64,000 nt of DNA from positions 826,901-890,900 of the forward strand of contig NZ_KI543236.1 in assembly GCF_000496835.1 (NCBI RefSeq), read 5' to 3'. The stretch is from Thalassobacillus devorans MSP14. Its GTDB lineage: Bacteria > Bacillota > Bacilli > Bacillales > Halobacillaceae. Of the stretch, positions 7,686 to 15,528 are shown piece after piece. Under the pieces are notes generated by a model. That model did no database searches. It saw only the letters and a list, made by a program, of their open reading frames with translations, and was not told the DNA's origin. How positions within the stretch are numbered: the stretch's first letter is position 1; each line of letters opens with the position of its first letter. Position numbers and translations under genes: made by a program.

Positions 7686-8249
7686 TTATTTTTTCAGGAT
7701 ATCATGATCGACGTAACGTTCGCCGTTCAGTTCACTAATGACATTGATAGCCACATGAGCACCATGGCCGGAAGTGATGATGGTATGGACACTTACCCCT
7801 GCAACAGTACCTGCTGCCCAGACATTTTTCTTATCTGTCCTGCCCTGAGGGTCTGCTTTGATGACTTTCGCCACACGCGGTTCGCTTCCTTCCTCAACAG
7901 TCAGGCCGAATTCCTCAGCAAGTTTAGCGGACATACCGGTTGCGAAAATGACGTGTGCTGCTTCAAAACTGCCGTTTTCCGTTTTTACTGTATAACCGGA
8001 TCCGCTTTCTTCAATAGCAGTCACTTCATCATCTTTAAGCTCAGCTCCGAATTTTTTCGCTTGCTCCTGACCGGTTTTCAACAATTCCGGCCCCTCGATT
8101 TCTTCTACGCCATAATGATTTTCCACCCATGCTTTTGCTGTAATACTCTTTCCATGGTCGAACATGACGGTATTTTTCCCTGCTTTTGCTGCAAACAATG
8201 CCGCACTTGCACCAGCTGGTCCTGCACCAATAATTGCAATATCAAACAT
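7686..8249 (-). CDS. Half-size FAD-dependent oxidoreductase, thioredoxin reductase-like
   Basis: A 187-residue protein with the FAD-binding glycine motif IIGAGPAGASAALFAAKAGK at the N-terminus, an ATG motif FATGMSAKLAEEFGL in the middle and a C-terminal AAGTVAGVSVHTIITSGHGA FAD motif. Full-length thioredoxin reductases have about 310 residues. Here the NADPH-binding domain and the CxxC pair are missing, so what remains is essentially a single FAD domain. Electron source and partner are unknown. It converges on the OsmC gene. AAAGGAGAGAGG precedes the ATG. Confidence 0.82.
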   Translation of the reverse strand: MFDIAIIGAGPAGASAALFAAKAGKNTVMFDHGKSITAKAWVENHYGVEEIEGPELLKTGQEQAKKFGAELKDDEVTAIEESGSGYTVKTENGSFEAAHVIFATGMSAKLAEEFGLTVEEGSEPRVAKVIKADPQGRTDKKNVWAAGTVAGVSVHTIITSGHGAHVAINVISELNGERYVDHDILKK

Positions 8250-8337
8250 GTACCTCTCTCCTTTGCGTAAGCGTATTCAATTCATATTATAACGAACCAT
8301 GTTTTTATTGGAAAATATTAACCCTTAACAACATGAA

Positions 8338-8370
8338 CAACGCCCGGCTGGATAACCAAGCCGGGCGTTG
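8338..8370. repeat. 12-bp-stem inverted repeat
   Basis: CAACGCCCGGCT pairs perfectly with AGCCGGGCGTTG. There is no clear T tract on either strand. It may be a weak terminator for the minus-strand gene at 8.5 kb or an operator. Confidence 0.5.
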
Positions 8371-8525
8371 TCCTTAGATGGAGAAAAGGATGATTTATGT
8401 GATAATCCCCTCTAAAGAGGAGTTATCGCTGAGAGCGTGTTTACAATATAAAATTTATATGATACCGATAAACCCATGTTTCATAGCTGCTACGCTGTAA
8501 TCCATCTATTTACCATTGAAGGAAT

Positions 8526-8858
8526 TTATACCACAATAGAAATTTGTTCATCAGCCATAGACGCACTGTACTTCACACGTTGATCCGACTGCCTGATATG
8601 TTTACTTAAAATGTTCTGGAGTTTTTGATAAGCAGATTCTGCGTTATCGCCATCAATAATCATTTTGATGGGCTTCTTTGTGTTGGCCAGTAAAAAGAAA
8701 GACATTAACTTTGGCATAATGGTTGCATCCGCAATCAATTGATCCTGATGCAAATAGATTTCATAATCACTGTTACTTACAAATTTATGGATATCTATAA
8801 TTTCTGAAGTTGTTACCGCCTGGTTCAAATGTACTTGATAGGATGTTAGTTCTTTCAA
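8526..8858 (-). CDS. HPr-like domain protein without a phosphorylation site
   Basis: About 110 residues with the fold pattern of the PTS phosphocarrier HPr: a helix TSEIIDIHKFVSNSDYEIYL, strand QLIADATIMPKLMSFFLL and C-terminal GDNAESAYQKLQNILSKHI, which align with the HPr order. The N-terminal active-site histidine and the regulatory serine surroundings are not recognisable (NQAVTTSE replaces the GIHARP-like motif). I infer a degenerate, non-phosphorylatable HPr paralogue; its role is unknown. I chose TTG 8858 because GAGGTGA lies five bases before it, whereas the in-frame GTG at 8867 falls inside that site. Confidence 0.65.
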   Translation of the reverse strand: MKELTSYQVHLNQAVTTSEIIDIHKFVSNSDYEIYLHQDQLIADATIMPKLMSFFLLANTKKPIKMIIDGDNAESAYQKLQNILSKHIRQSDQRVKYSASMADEQISIVV

Positions 8859-9159
8859 TCTAATCACCTCATATTTTTTTAACGCTTTTTGTTGTGTTGG
8901 TTTAAAGTTACCCTGCGTGAGCTGCTGTCAAACATCAGGACTAGCAAATAGTACTATATACCTGTATATCGATATCTGCCGTAACCCTTCCTGACAGGTT
9001 CGCATAGAATTCAAGCAGTGGAGAAGGGAATGCCATGCTGTGTTCTCTTTTTCACAAAAGCGTTTAAACTCTATTTTCACGGGCATAGATATAATAAATT
9101 GTTCAACTGCAAACTACATGCTATATTTATTTATAAAAAATTCAGGCGGAGGGATTTCG

Positions 9160-9702
9160 ATGTCAAAGGTAACATTAGAGACGATATTCAAACATCGCGT
9201 GACACAGAAATATCTGCAGCGATCGGGTGTCAATCACGCCGTCTCCGTTGCATATAATGCATTTGACCTTGCCATAAAGCGGGGAGTGAACGTCGATTTA
9301 GCAGCAAAAGCGGCTTTGCTTCACGATATGGGTCATTACGAATGGTATCGTGATGGAAAATGGGACTACGAGGAATACCGCCGTCACGATATCCATGCGA
9401 TCAAAGGAGCGGAGCGCGCCCACAAATTATTGATTCGTCTTGGTGAGGACCGTCTGGTGGCAAAAGAAGTGTCGCTGGCGGTACTTCTTCACACGGACAG
9501 TTATCTGCCATTTGACGTGGATGGAAAACGGACGGAACTGCAGAAAGTGGTGGCAGAGGCTGATACGATGGACGAACAGCCTGGCGGGATGCATCACTAC
9601 AAAGAAATGTCACGCCAGGAAGCAATCAAGCTGCTGCGAAAGCTGGATGAAAAAATTGCTGAGCATAAGGCAGGAGATGCCCAGCATCTTACCACAGGAT
9701 AA
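9160..9702 (+). CDS. HD-domain phosphohydrolase
   Basis: A 180-residue protein with the metal-binding HD pattern: H-V near residue 21 (SGVNHAVSVAYNAF), LLHDMGHYEW near residue 49 and AVLLHTDSYLPFD near 107, then EADTMDE. Such proteins hydrolyse phosphoesters or nucleotides; the substrate is unassigned. The start is ATG 9160, preceded by GGCGGAGGG; the frame is open upstream but lacks a site. The gene appears monocistronic. A promoter for the next tiny gene follows directly. Confidence 0.75.
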   Translation: MSKVTLETIFKHRVTQKYLQRSGVNHAVSVAYNAFDLAIKRGVNVDLAAKAALLHDMGHYEWYRDGKWDYEEYRRHDIHAIKGAERAHKLLIRLGEDRLVAKEVSLAVLLHTDSYLPFDVDGKRTELQKVVAEADTMDEQPGGMHHYKEMSRQEAIKLLRKLDEKIAEHKAGDAQHLTTG

Positions 9703-9729
9703 ATAGTATAACTTATTTCAGAAATAGGC

Positions 9730-9758
9730 TTTACTTTTATCGAGTCTTTATATATAAT
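9730..9758 (+). promoter_or_regulatory. Predicted sigma-A promoter for the 22-residue peptide gene
   Basis: TTTACT at 9730, a 17-base spacer and a perfect TATAAT at 9753-9758. It is 44 bases upstream of the tiny ORF. Confidence 0.6.
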
Positions 9759-9801
9759 TTCCTTTGTAAGAAAAATTTCTCAGAAAGCGAGGTCGAATCC
9801 A

Positions 9802-9870
9802 ATGAAAAATATCACTCTTTACTTCCATCAATTAAATAAAGCTATCCGATCGACCTCAGCTGAGCGTTAA
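9802..9870 (+). CDS. Predicted 22-residue peptide in its own transcription unit
   Basis: ATG 9802 opens a 22-residue frame (MKNITLYFHQLNKAIRSTSA, then two residues) ending TAA. AGCGAGGTCG lies upstream, a good promoter lies at 9730 and a strong terminator at 9910. The whole unit is about 190 bases. It may be a small protein gene or a small RNA with a short ORF. I do not recognise the peptide. Confidence 0.5.
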   Translation: MKNITLYFHQLNKAIRSTSAER

Positions 9871-9909
9871 TTTTTAATATTCTGACTATCATGAAATTGT
9901 GCATAACAG

Positions 9910-9946
9910 CCACAGGTCGATCATAGGATTGACTTGTGGTTTTTTT
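9910..9946 (+). terminator. Terminator after the 22-residue peptide
   Basis: CCACAGGTCGATC pairs with GATTGACTTGTGG around a four-base loop, followed by seven T. Confidence 0.9.
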
Positions 9947-9998
9947 AATGAACGTATGCCCAACTGTCTATATTGACAGCTTTATGGGCATGCTTGTT

Positions 9999-10028
9999 AA
10001 AAGCCATGGGATTCTCCTGTGGCTTTTT
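9999..10028 (+). terminator. Second terminator-like hairpin
   Basis: AAAAGCCA...TGGCTTTTT with an inner GGA/TCC. It lies about 50 bases after the preceding terminator, and an inverted repeat (CTGTC/GACAG near 9964-9979) sits between them. A family B fragment (GCAAGGCGCTTGCGCTTTTG) follows at about 10053. Confidence 0.55.
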
Positions 10029-10137
10029 CTTGTGCGAGAAATAATACTTTAGCAAGGCGCTTGCGCTTTTGTACGTGTGTAAAAGGGTGTTGGAAACATC
10101 CTTTACAATAGATATCAATTTCCAGGAGGTGAGTGTT

Positions 10138-10275
10138 ATGACGATTCCATTTTTTATTTTCACGATCAGAATCGAGAAAAGAAAAAAATTGAAGGGGACC
10201 AAAGATCCGAAATACCACCGAACGCCGGAAGAAGAATTGTTCGACCGGAAAATGATGTATTTATCAAATTTCTAA
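10138..10275 (+). CDS. YrzI-family small protein, copy 1
   Basis: A 45-residue protein opening MTIPFFIFTIRIEKRKKLKG, the hydrophobic N-terminus plus basic stretch that marks YrzI-type small proteins (Bac_small_YrzI), followed by a charged tail. CCAGGAGGTGAG precedes ATG 10138. It is the first of three related genes in tandem, each with its own strong ribosome-binding site, interleaved with 18-19-residue ORFs and closed by one terminator. The function of the family is not established; a link to sporulation has been suggested in the family name. Confidence 0.7.
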   Translation: MTIPFFIFTIRIEKRKKLKGTKDPKYHRTPEEELFDRKMMYLSNF

Positions 10276-10300
10276 ATCATGAGGGAGAGGAGTTTAACTA

Positions 10301-10360
10301 ATGACGGGATACTTGATGTACATTGCAGGCTGGTCACAGGAGGAGATGGCTTCGGATTAG
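10301..10360 (+). CDS. Predicted 19-residue peptide between YrzI copies
   Basis: ATG 10301 follows GAGGGAGAGGAG and encodes MTGYLMYIAGWSQEEMASD, then TAG. It resembles the 18-residue ORF at 10557: both have a hydrophobic start, a central tryptophan and an acidic end. This supports a real repeated gene pair rather than chance. Confidence 0.5.
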   Translation: MTGYLMYIAGWSQEEMASD

Positions 10361-10389
10361 ATATTCCCTGAATGAAGGGAGGTAATATC

Positions 10390-10524
10390 ATGAGACTTAA
10401 TATGTTATTTTTTACAATTATCATCCAAAAACAACCACGTGAAGTGCTTGAGAGGAAAGAGCAGCGCCACCAAACAATCAGTAAGCGTATCGAAGATGTC
10501 AAACTGAAACATTTTCAACTGTAA
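10390..10524 (+). CDS. YrzI-family small protein, copy 2
   Basis: A 44-residue protein opening MRLNMLFFTIIIQKQPREVL, then a basic and amphipathic helix ending VKLKHFQL. It matches the length and pattern of copy 3 (KLKHxx ending), and both follow the MxLxxLFFxIxIxK signature of YrzI. GAAGGGAGGT precedes the ATG. It lies 29 bases after the 19-residue ORF, so the two are probably translated from one message. Confidence 0.75.
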   Translation: MRLNMLFFTIIIQKQPREVLERKEQRHQTISKRIEDVKLKHFQL

Positions 10525-10556
10525 AATCAAAAACACAACAGAAAGGATGAGTTACG

Positions 10557-10613
10557 ATGATGAAATTAATAAGGTTCATGGAATGGCTGAATGTGGAGAA
10601 GGATAGCGCTTAG
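10557..10613 (+). CDS. Predicted 18-residue peptide between YrzI copies
   Basis: Two consecutive ATG codons (10557, 10560) follow GAAAGGATGAG. The 18-residue product is MMKLIRFMEWLNVEKDSA. It is similar in plan to the 19-residue ORF at 10301 and likewise directly precedes a YrzI copy. Confidence 0.45.
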   Translation: MMKLIRFMEWLNVEKDSA

Positions 10614-10649
10614 CTGGAATAATGAAACGATCGGAAGGGGAAATTTCTC

Positions 10650-10784
10650 ATGAAATTAAGTATATTATTTTTCAATATTTCTATTGTCAAACGCCCGGAG
10701 CATGAGATAGTCAAAGAAGAAATGCACCAGCAACAAGTGCAGCGGCGGTTGGAAAATATTAAATTAAAACATATTAATTATTGA
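10650..10784 (+). CDS. YrzI-family small protein, copy 3
   Basis: A 44-residue protein opening MKLSILFFNISIVKRPEHEI, with a charged helix and the ending NIKLKHINY. It is the same length as copy 2 and clearly paralogous to it. CGGAAGGGGA precedes the ATG. A strong terminator follows 7 bases after the stop and ends the array. Confidence 0.75.
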   Translation: MKLSILFFNISIVKRPEHEIVKEEMHQQQVQRRLENIKLKHINY

Positions 10785-10790
10785 TAATAT

Positions 10791-10830
10791 GAAGGCGGGA
10801 TCCAATGCAGATGGATCCCGCCTTCTTTTA
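10791..10830. terminator. Terminator of the YrzI array
   Basis: GAAGGCGGGATCC pairs perfectly with GGATCCCGCCTTC, followed by TTTTA. It lies between convergent genes and may work in both directions. Confidence 0.9.
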
Positions 10831-10847
10831 AATGAGAGGAGTTACAA

Positions 10848-12197
10848 CTAGAAAAAGCTTGGGATATCGCTTTCCGCAGTCGGATAGCCCCAAAGGACAG
10901 ATTTCAAATCGTGTTTCGTCAGGCCTTTTTGGATAGCTAATGTAAAGATATTGACCAGGTGTTCGGCTTCACTGGATAAAAAATGCGCCCCAAGAATTTC
11001 TCCTGTCGAAGGGTTCAGCAATATTTTCACATAGGCTCCTGGCTCCTTCGTTCGTTGGTACGTGAAAAATTTCGTGATTGTTTTCGACTCTGATTCGTAT
11101 GGGATATTCTTTTCACGTACTTCCTGCTGGCTTAATCCTACCGAAGCGAGTGCAGGATAGGTGAAAACGATGGAAGGTACCGGTTTCTGTACAGGGACCT
11201 TGGTTTCGCCATCCAACAAATGACGTACCAGGCGCGTTCCTTCTTCTCCTGCAGACGGGGTAAGCGGTGGAAGCCCGGTATCCGCACAGTCTCCCGCTGC
11301 GTATATATGCTGGTGTGGCTTCGATTGCTGGTTTTCGTTCACTTTGATTCCTTGTTTCGAAAATTCGATACCCGCGTTGGCAAGTTCCAGATGATCGATA
11401 TTGGGAGCCCGTCCAGCTCCATGGAACACCATATCTGCTTTCAATGTATGTTCGTGATTGAACTTTTTTGCATCTATTTTATAACCGGAGTCGAGTTTTG
11501 TAACCTTTGTCACTTCGGTATTTGTATGGATTTCAACACCTAAATCTTTCGTGTGCTCGATCAGTTTATTGGTCATCTCAAAATCATGATTTTCCAGAAC
11601 GTTACGACCACGATGGACAATGATGACATCTTTTCCTAGACGTGCTGCCAGCTGAGCGAACTCAAACGAAATATAGCCTCCTCCTACGAACAAAAGACGG
11701 TCTGGCAATTCTTCCATCTCTAAAAACTGGTCACTGGTAACCAAATGTTCAAATCCCTCAAATGGAAGGTCAGCCGGTTTGGCACCCGTAGCTATCACTA
11801 TATATTTAGCTGTCACATTGTGTCCCCCGATTTTTAAGGTGTGGGGATCCAGGAAACTCGCAGTGCCATGGTATCGTCTGATCCCCAAAGAGTTGAACTT
11901 CTCTTCTGTACCTTCAGGGACCGGTTCGGTGAATTTCTTTTTAAATGCCTGCAGGTCTCTCCAGTTTAAAGTTACGTCTCCATCTAATCCCAAACCTTTC
12001 ACCCGTTTGGCATCATCGAAGATTTTACTGATTCCGGCCATTACTTTTTTCGGGTCACATCCACGCTGTGGACAGGTGCCGCCGTATTGACGTTCGTCAA
12101 CAATGGCCACCTCCAGCCCCGCTTTCTGGGCCTTAGTTGCGACCGTACTGCCAGCTACCCCTGTACCGATGACGATTACATCGTATGTAGTGTTCAT
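10848..12197 (-). CDS. Pyridine nucleotide-disulfide oxidoreductase (glutathione reductase-like)
   Basis: A 449-residue flavoprotein with the N-terminal FAD motif VIVIGTGVAGSTVATKAQKA, the redox disulfide motif GGTCPQRGCDPKK near residues 40-52, a central NAD(P) motif LLFVGGGYISFEFAQLAARL near 170-190 and a C-terminal dimerisation domain. It transfers electrons from NAD(P)H to a disulfide. Bacilli use bacillithiol rather than glutathione, so the natural disulfide is uncertain. ATG 12197 is chosen because GGAGGGATGG precedes it; an upstream in-frame extension lacks homology. Confidence 0.85.
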   Translation of the reverse strand: MNTTYDVIVIGTGVAGSTVATKAQKAGLEVAIVDERQYGGTCPQRGCDPKKVMAGISKIFDDAKRVKGLGLDGDVTLNWRDLQAFKKKFTEPVPEGTEEKFNSLGIRRYHGTASFLDPHTLKIGGHNVTAKYIVIATGAKPADLPFEGFEHLVTSDQFLEMEELPDRLLFVGGGYISFEFAQLAARLGKDVIIVHRGRNVLENHDFEMTNKLIEHTKDLGVEIHTNTEVTKVTKLDSGYKIDAKKFNHEHTLKADMVFHGAGRAPNIDHLELANAGIEFSKQGIKVNENQQSKPHQHIYAAGDCADTGLPPLTPSAGEEGTRLVRHLLDGETKVPVQKPVPSIVFTYPALASVGLSQQEVREKNIPYESESKTITKFFTYQRTKEPGAYVKILLNPSTGEILGAHFLSSEAEHLVNIFTLAIQKGLTKHDLKSVLWGYPTAESDIPSFF

Positions 12198-12444
12198 GTT
12201 CCATCCCTCCATCAATCCTTTTAATAGTAATCTACCCCTAATTGCCCAAGAAAAAACAGCTCCAGCGGGTCTAAAGTGTTCATGAAACGTTAAAAATTCA
12301 CCGTTCGGAATGAAGATAGCGGCTGTTATAATGAGGGAAATGATGCTATGAATCATAACTTTACAAAATAAAGATTATTTACGTTAGAATGACAGATAAG
12401 AAGAATTACTAATAGATGGGTCAAAGGGAAGGATTGTTTTACTA

Positions 12445-13710
12445 ATGAAATTCGATCGCAAACCGATTCCGGTATCGGAAGCAGTAGCAAAAGTCATGGA
12501 GTATGAACAATTCGGTGGTTGGGAAGAGGTGCCCATCGACCAGTGTGAAAATAGAATCTTAGCTGAAGATATCACTGCCTCTCATCCAATCCCGCCTTTT
12601 AATAAATCCCCTTATGATGGATTTGCGCTTAAGGCAGAAGATACAGCAGATGCCGGTTCGGACGAGCCTGTGACATTCCGCGTCATTGAACAGGTAGGGG
12701 CAGGACACCAGTCCAGCCGTGCAATTGAACGTGGGGAAGCCGTCCGTATCATGACCGGTACGGAAATCCCGGAAGGTGCCGATTGTGTCGCCATGTTTGA
12801 AATTTGTCAGACCTATGAAGAAGATGGTATGGATTATATGACGATCAAGCGGCAAATGGAAAAGGGCCAGAACATCATCGAAAAAGGTTCGGAAACTTCA
12901 TTCGGGGATGTGCTCGTTAATAAAGGGACACGCATTAATCCTGGCGTAAAAGCGCTGCTTGCCACTTTTGGGTATCCAACTGTCAAGGCTGGTAAAAAGC
13001 CCGTGATTGGTCTGTTTGCGACAGGTACAGAATTACTGGATGTCGATGAAGATTTGCAGCCGGGGAAAATCAGAAATTCGAATGCTTATATGATAGCTGC
13101 CCAGATCGAGCGGGCGGGCGGCCATGTGAAATATTATGGCAAGCTGGAAGATGATTTCGATACGTGTTATCAGGCTGTATCAAGAGCTTTTTCTGAAGTG
13201 GATGCTTTAATTACTACCGGTGGAGTTTCTGTCGGGGATTTTGATTTGATGCCGGACATTTATGAAAAATTAGGTGCAGAAGTTTTATTCAATAAAATAG
13301 CGATGCGCCCGGGCAGTGTTACTACTGTAGCTGAGAAAGATGGCAAGCTATTATTTGGTCTTTCCGGCAACCCTTCTGCCTGCTATGTAGGGTTCGAATT
13401 ATACGCCTATCCGATCATCCAGCGGTTTGCCGGTGTGGACAAACCGTATCACCGGAAAATTGACGCCGTGCTCGGCAAAGATTTTCCAAAACCGAATCCA
13501 TTTACGCGGTTTGTCCGTGGATTTATCCATTATGAAAACGGGAAGGTACTTGTAAGCCCGGCAGGTATGGATAAATCAGCAGTCGTCACCACATTGGCGA
13601 ATACCGATGCATTAATCATGCTTCCTGGTGGAACGAGAGGTTTTGAAGCCGGAGATGCCGTCCAGGCAATTTTGCTGGAGGGCCCTTCTGGTCAGGCAGC
13701 ATTTGAATAG
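12445..13710 (+). CDS. moeA: Molybdopterin molybdenumtransferase MoeA
   Basis: A 421-residue enzyme that inserts molybdenum into molybdopterin-adenylate in molybdenum cofactor synthesis. Visible blocks are PPFNKSPYDGFALKAEDT near residue 53, VRIMTGTEIPEGADCVAMFE, the MoCF-domain motif TTGGVSVGDFDLMPDIYEKLG near 260 and LFGLSGNPSACYVGFELY near 310. The start ATG 12445 follows GGGAAGGA. The stop is 37 bases before moaA, so the two are probably co-transcribed. Their presence implies molybdenum enzymes encoded elsewhere, such as formate dehydrogenase or nitrate reductase. Confidence 0.95.
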   Translation: MKFDRKPIPVSEAVAKVMEYEQFGGWEEVPIDQCENRILAEDITASHPIPPFNKSPYDGFALKAEDTADAGSDEPVTFRVIEQVGAGHQSSRAIERGEAVRIMTGTEIPEGADCVAMFEICQTYEEDGMDYMTIKRQMEKGQNIIEKGSETSFGDVLVNKGTRINPGVKALLATFGYPTVKAGKKPVIGLFATGTELLDVDEDLQPGKIRNSNAYMIAAQIERAGGHVKYYGKLEDDFDTCYQAVSRAFSEVDALITTGGVSVGDFDLMPDIYEKLGAEVLFNKIAMRPGSVTTVAEKDGKLLFGLSGNPSACYVGFELYAYPIIQRFAGVDKPYHRKIDAVLGKDFPKPNPFTRFVRGFIHYENGKVLVSPAGMDKSAVVTTLANTDALIMLPGGTRGFEAGDAVQAILLEGPSGQAAFE

Positions 13711-13747
13711 CTCCTTGTCCAGGGAGTAAAGGAGAAGTGATTTTATT

Positions 13748-14767
13748 ATGACAGACACACAATATATCAGGGACCGGTTGAACCGTCCGATGAAAGACTT
13801 GCGGATATCGGTCATCGACCAGTGCAACTTCCGCTGCACGTACTGTATGCCAGCTGAAATCTTCGGCGAAGATTATAAATTTTTACCCTTCAAAGAACTG
13901 TTAAGCTTTGATGAAATCGTCCGGCTAGCGGAAATTTTCGCTAAGTTCGGTACAGAAAAAATCAGAATTACCGGAGGGGAGCCATTACTCCGTAAGAATC
14001 TCGATCAGCTGATCAAACGGTTGTATGCGATTGACGGCATCAAAGATATTGCGATTACAACCAATGGTGTGTTTCTGACAAAACAGGCGAAAAAATTGAA
14101 AGAAGCAGGTCTCGATCGAGTCAACCTGAGCCTGGATGCCATAGAAGATGATGTGTTCAAAGAAATTAACGGCCGGGGTGTCAAAACCAAGCCGGTGCTG
14201 AAGGGAATTGAAGCGGCCCAGGAAGCAGGCCTCCAGGTGAAGATCAATATGGTCGTGAAAAAAGGATTGAATGACAGCCAGATCCTTCCGATGGCCCGCT
14301 ATTTCAAAGGGAGCGATGTGATTCTCCGGTTCATTGAGTTCATGGATGTCGGCAACCACAATGGCTGGAACATGAATACCGTGGTCTCTAAACAGGAAAT
14401 CGTTGATCGAATCAGCGCAGAAATGCCACTTGAACCGGCGGAACAGAATTATTATGGGGAAGTAGCTTCCCGTTACCGCTATGTAGATGGGGAAGGGGAA
14501 ATCGGCGTCATATCGTCCGTGACAGATTCTTTCTGCGGCAGCTGTACGAGAATCCGCTTGTCTGCTGATGGGAAATTATACACGTGCCTGTTTGCAACAG
14601 AAGGGTATGACATCAAAACACCGCTTCGCGAACATGCCAGCGACCATCAACTGATACTTGAGCTGATCAAGCTGTGGAGCGGACGGACAGACCGTTATTC
14701 AGATGAACGTGCAGAAGGCAAACCGATGAAGAAGAAAAAAATCGAAATGTCCTACATCGGTGGATAG
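13748..14767 (+). CDS. moaA: GTP 3',8-cyclase MoaA
   Basis: A 339-residue radical-SAM enzyme catalysing the first step of molybdenum cofactor synthesis. The N-terminal cluster CxxxCxxC is C26, C30 and C33 (CNFRCTYC), followed by the [11 protein letters not shown] motif. The C-terminal [4Fe-4S] site is [20 protein letters not shown], and the protein ends in the Gly-Gly tail YIGG needed for activity. GGAGAAGTGA precedes the ATG. It is the second gene of the moeA-moaA pair and is followed by a terminator. Confidence 0.96.
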   Translation: MTDTQYIRDRLNRPMKDLRISVIDQCNFRCTYCMPAEIFGEDYKFLPFKELLSFDEIVRLAEIFAKFGTEKIRITGGEPLLRKNLDQLIKRLYAIDGIKDIAITTNGVFLTKQAKKLKEAGLDRVNLSLDAIEDDVFKEINGRGVKTKPVLKGIEAAQEAGLQVKINMVVKKGLNDSQILPMARYFKGSDVILRFIEFMDVGNHNGWNMNTVVSKQEIVDRISAEMPLEPAEQNYYGEVASRYRYVDGEGEIGVISSVTDSFCGSCTRIRLSADGKLYTCLFATEGYDIKTPLREHASDHQLILELIKLWSGRTDRYSDERAEGKPMKKKKIEMSYIGG

Positions 14768-14775
14768 TGGCACAC

Positions 14776-14812
14776 AAAAAAGCTTAGAGCGCCTCCAAGG
14801 CTCTAAGCTTTA
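14776..14812 (+). terminator. Terminator after moaA
   Basis: AAAGCTTAGAGC pairs with GCTCTAAGCTTT. Confidence 0.8.
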
Positions 14813-14918
14813 CTTATATTTATCGAGATTCTTCATTAACACAGTTATAGAAACATTTTGCCGAATGCCTCTGGCTATTCTATAATGAAGCTAGATACAT
14901 AAAGTGGGAGTGAATGGG

Positions 14919-15347
14919 ATGAAGACGTTCAAGCTGGTTTCCCTTGATTTAGTTGAAGAAAAAGCTGAAGACATCACACAGCGAAGAATCAAGCTGATTG
15001 ACGGTCTGATTATCAATCGCGAGGATGATAAAGGACGCTGGGTAATCGAAGCCTATGTAGACCAAAGTTATCAATCTTTCTTTGAAGAATATGTCAAAAG
15101 TGAAGAAGAATTGCTGGTCCAGGTGAAAATCACAAAGGAAACCAACCAGCCCGCCACCTTTTTAGTGAATGCCATCGACACGAACATCATCAGTGATAAT
15201 ATGAATGTCCTGTTCATGGGTACGATCGTCGATCGCAGGCAGGACCAAATTGAAAAGACGTTGAAACTGTTGATCGAGGAAGGCTATCAGGGGGAAGAGC
15301 TCCTGGAAGAGTTTAAGAAACGCGGCAGTAACAACAATAAAAACTGA
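14919..15347 (+). CDS. ywpF: YwpF-like protein
   Basis: A 142-residue soluble acidic protein opening MKTFKLVSLDLVEEKAEDIT, as I recall for B. subtilis YwpF (YwpF-like family), and ending in an asparagine-rich tail. The family's function is unknown. ATG 14919 is chosen because GGAGTGA stands eight bases upstream; the in-frame GTG 14904 lies upstream of that site. The gene stands alone with its own terminator. Confidence 0.7.
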   Translation: MKTFKLVSLDLVEEKAEDITQRRIKLIDGLIINREDDKGRWVIEAYVDQSYQSFFEEYVKSEEELLVQVKITKETNQPATFLVNAIDTNIISDNMNVLFMGTIVDRRQDQIEKTLKLLIEEGYQGEELLEEFKKRGSNNNKN

Positions 15348-15377
15348 GATAAGAATATCGGCCTTATGTCCAAACTG

Positions 15378-15403
15378 AAACCCTGCCATTGGCAGGGTTT
15401 TTA
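15378..15403 (+). terminator. Terminator after ywpF
   Basis: AACCCTGCC-ATTG-GGCAGGGTT type hairpin followed by TTT. Confidence 0.85.
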
Positions 15404-15408
15404 CATTG

Positions 15409-15523
15409 TCTGTTTTCAAGCCGCCCAGACTCTCGCAACATAAGCAACCCGCCTTGCGGCTGGAGAGAACGCCTTCCTCCAGCCGTTTTGCTTGTCGTGT
15501 CTTTCAGGGCGATTGTGCTTTTC
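15409..15523. repeat. Family B repeat, single copy
   Basis: It has the same layout as the tandem array at 40.2 kb: CGCCCAGAC, CTCGCAACATAAGCAACCC, an inner hairpin (GGCTGGAG.../CTCCAGCC), TTTTGCTTGTCGTGTC, then GGGCGATTGTGCTTTTC. It lies just downstream of the ywpF terminator and runs to the 3' end of glcF. Confidence 0.8.
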
Positions 15524-15528
15524 TTAAT

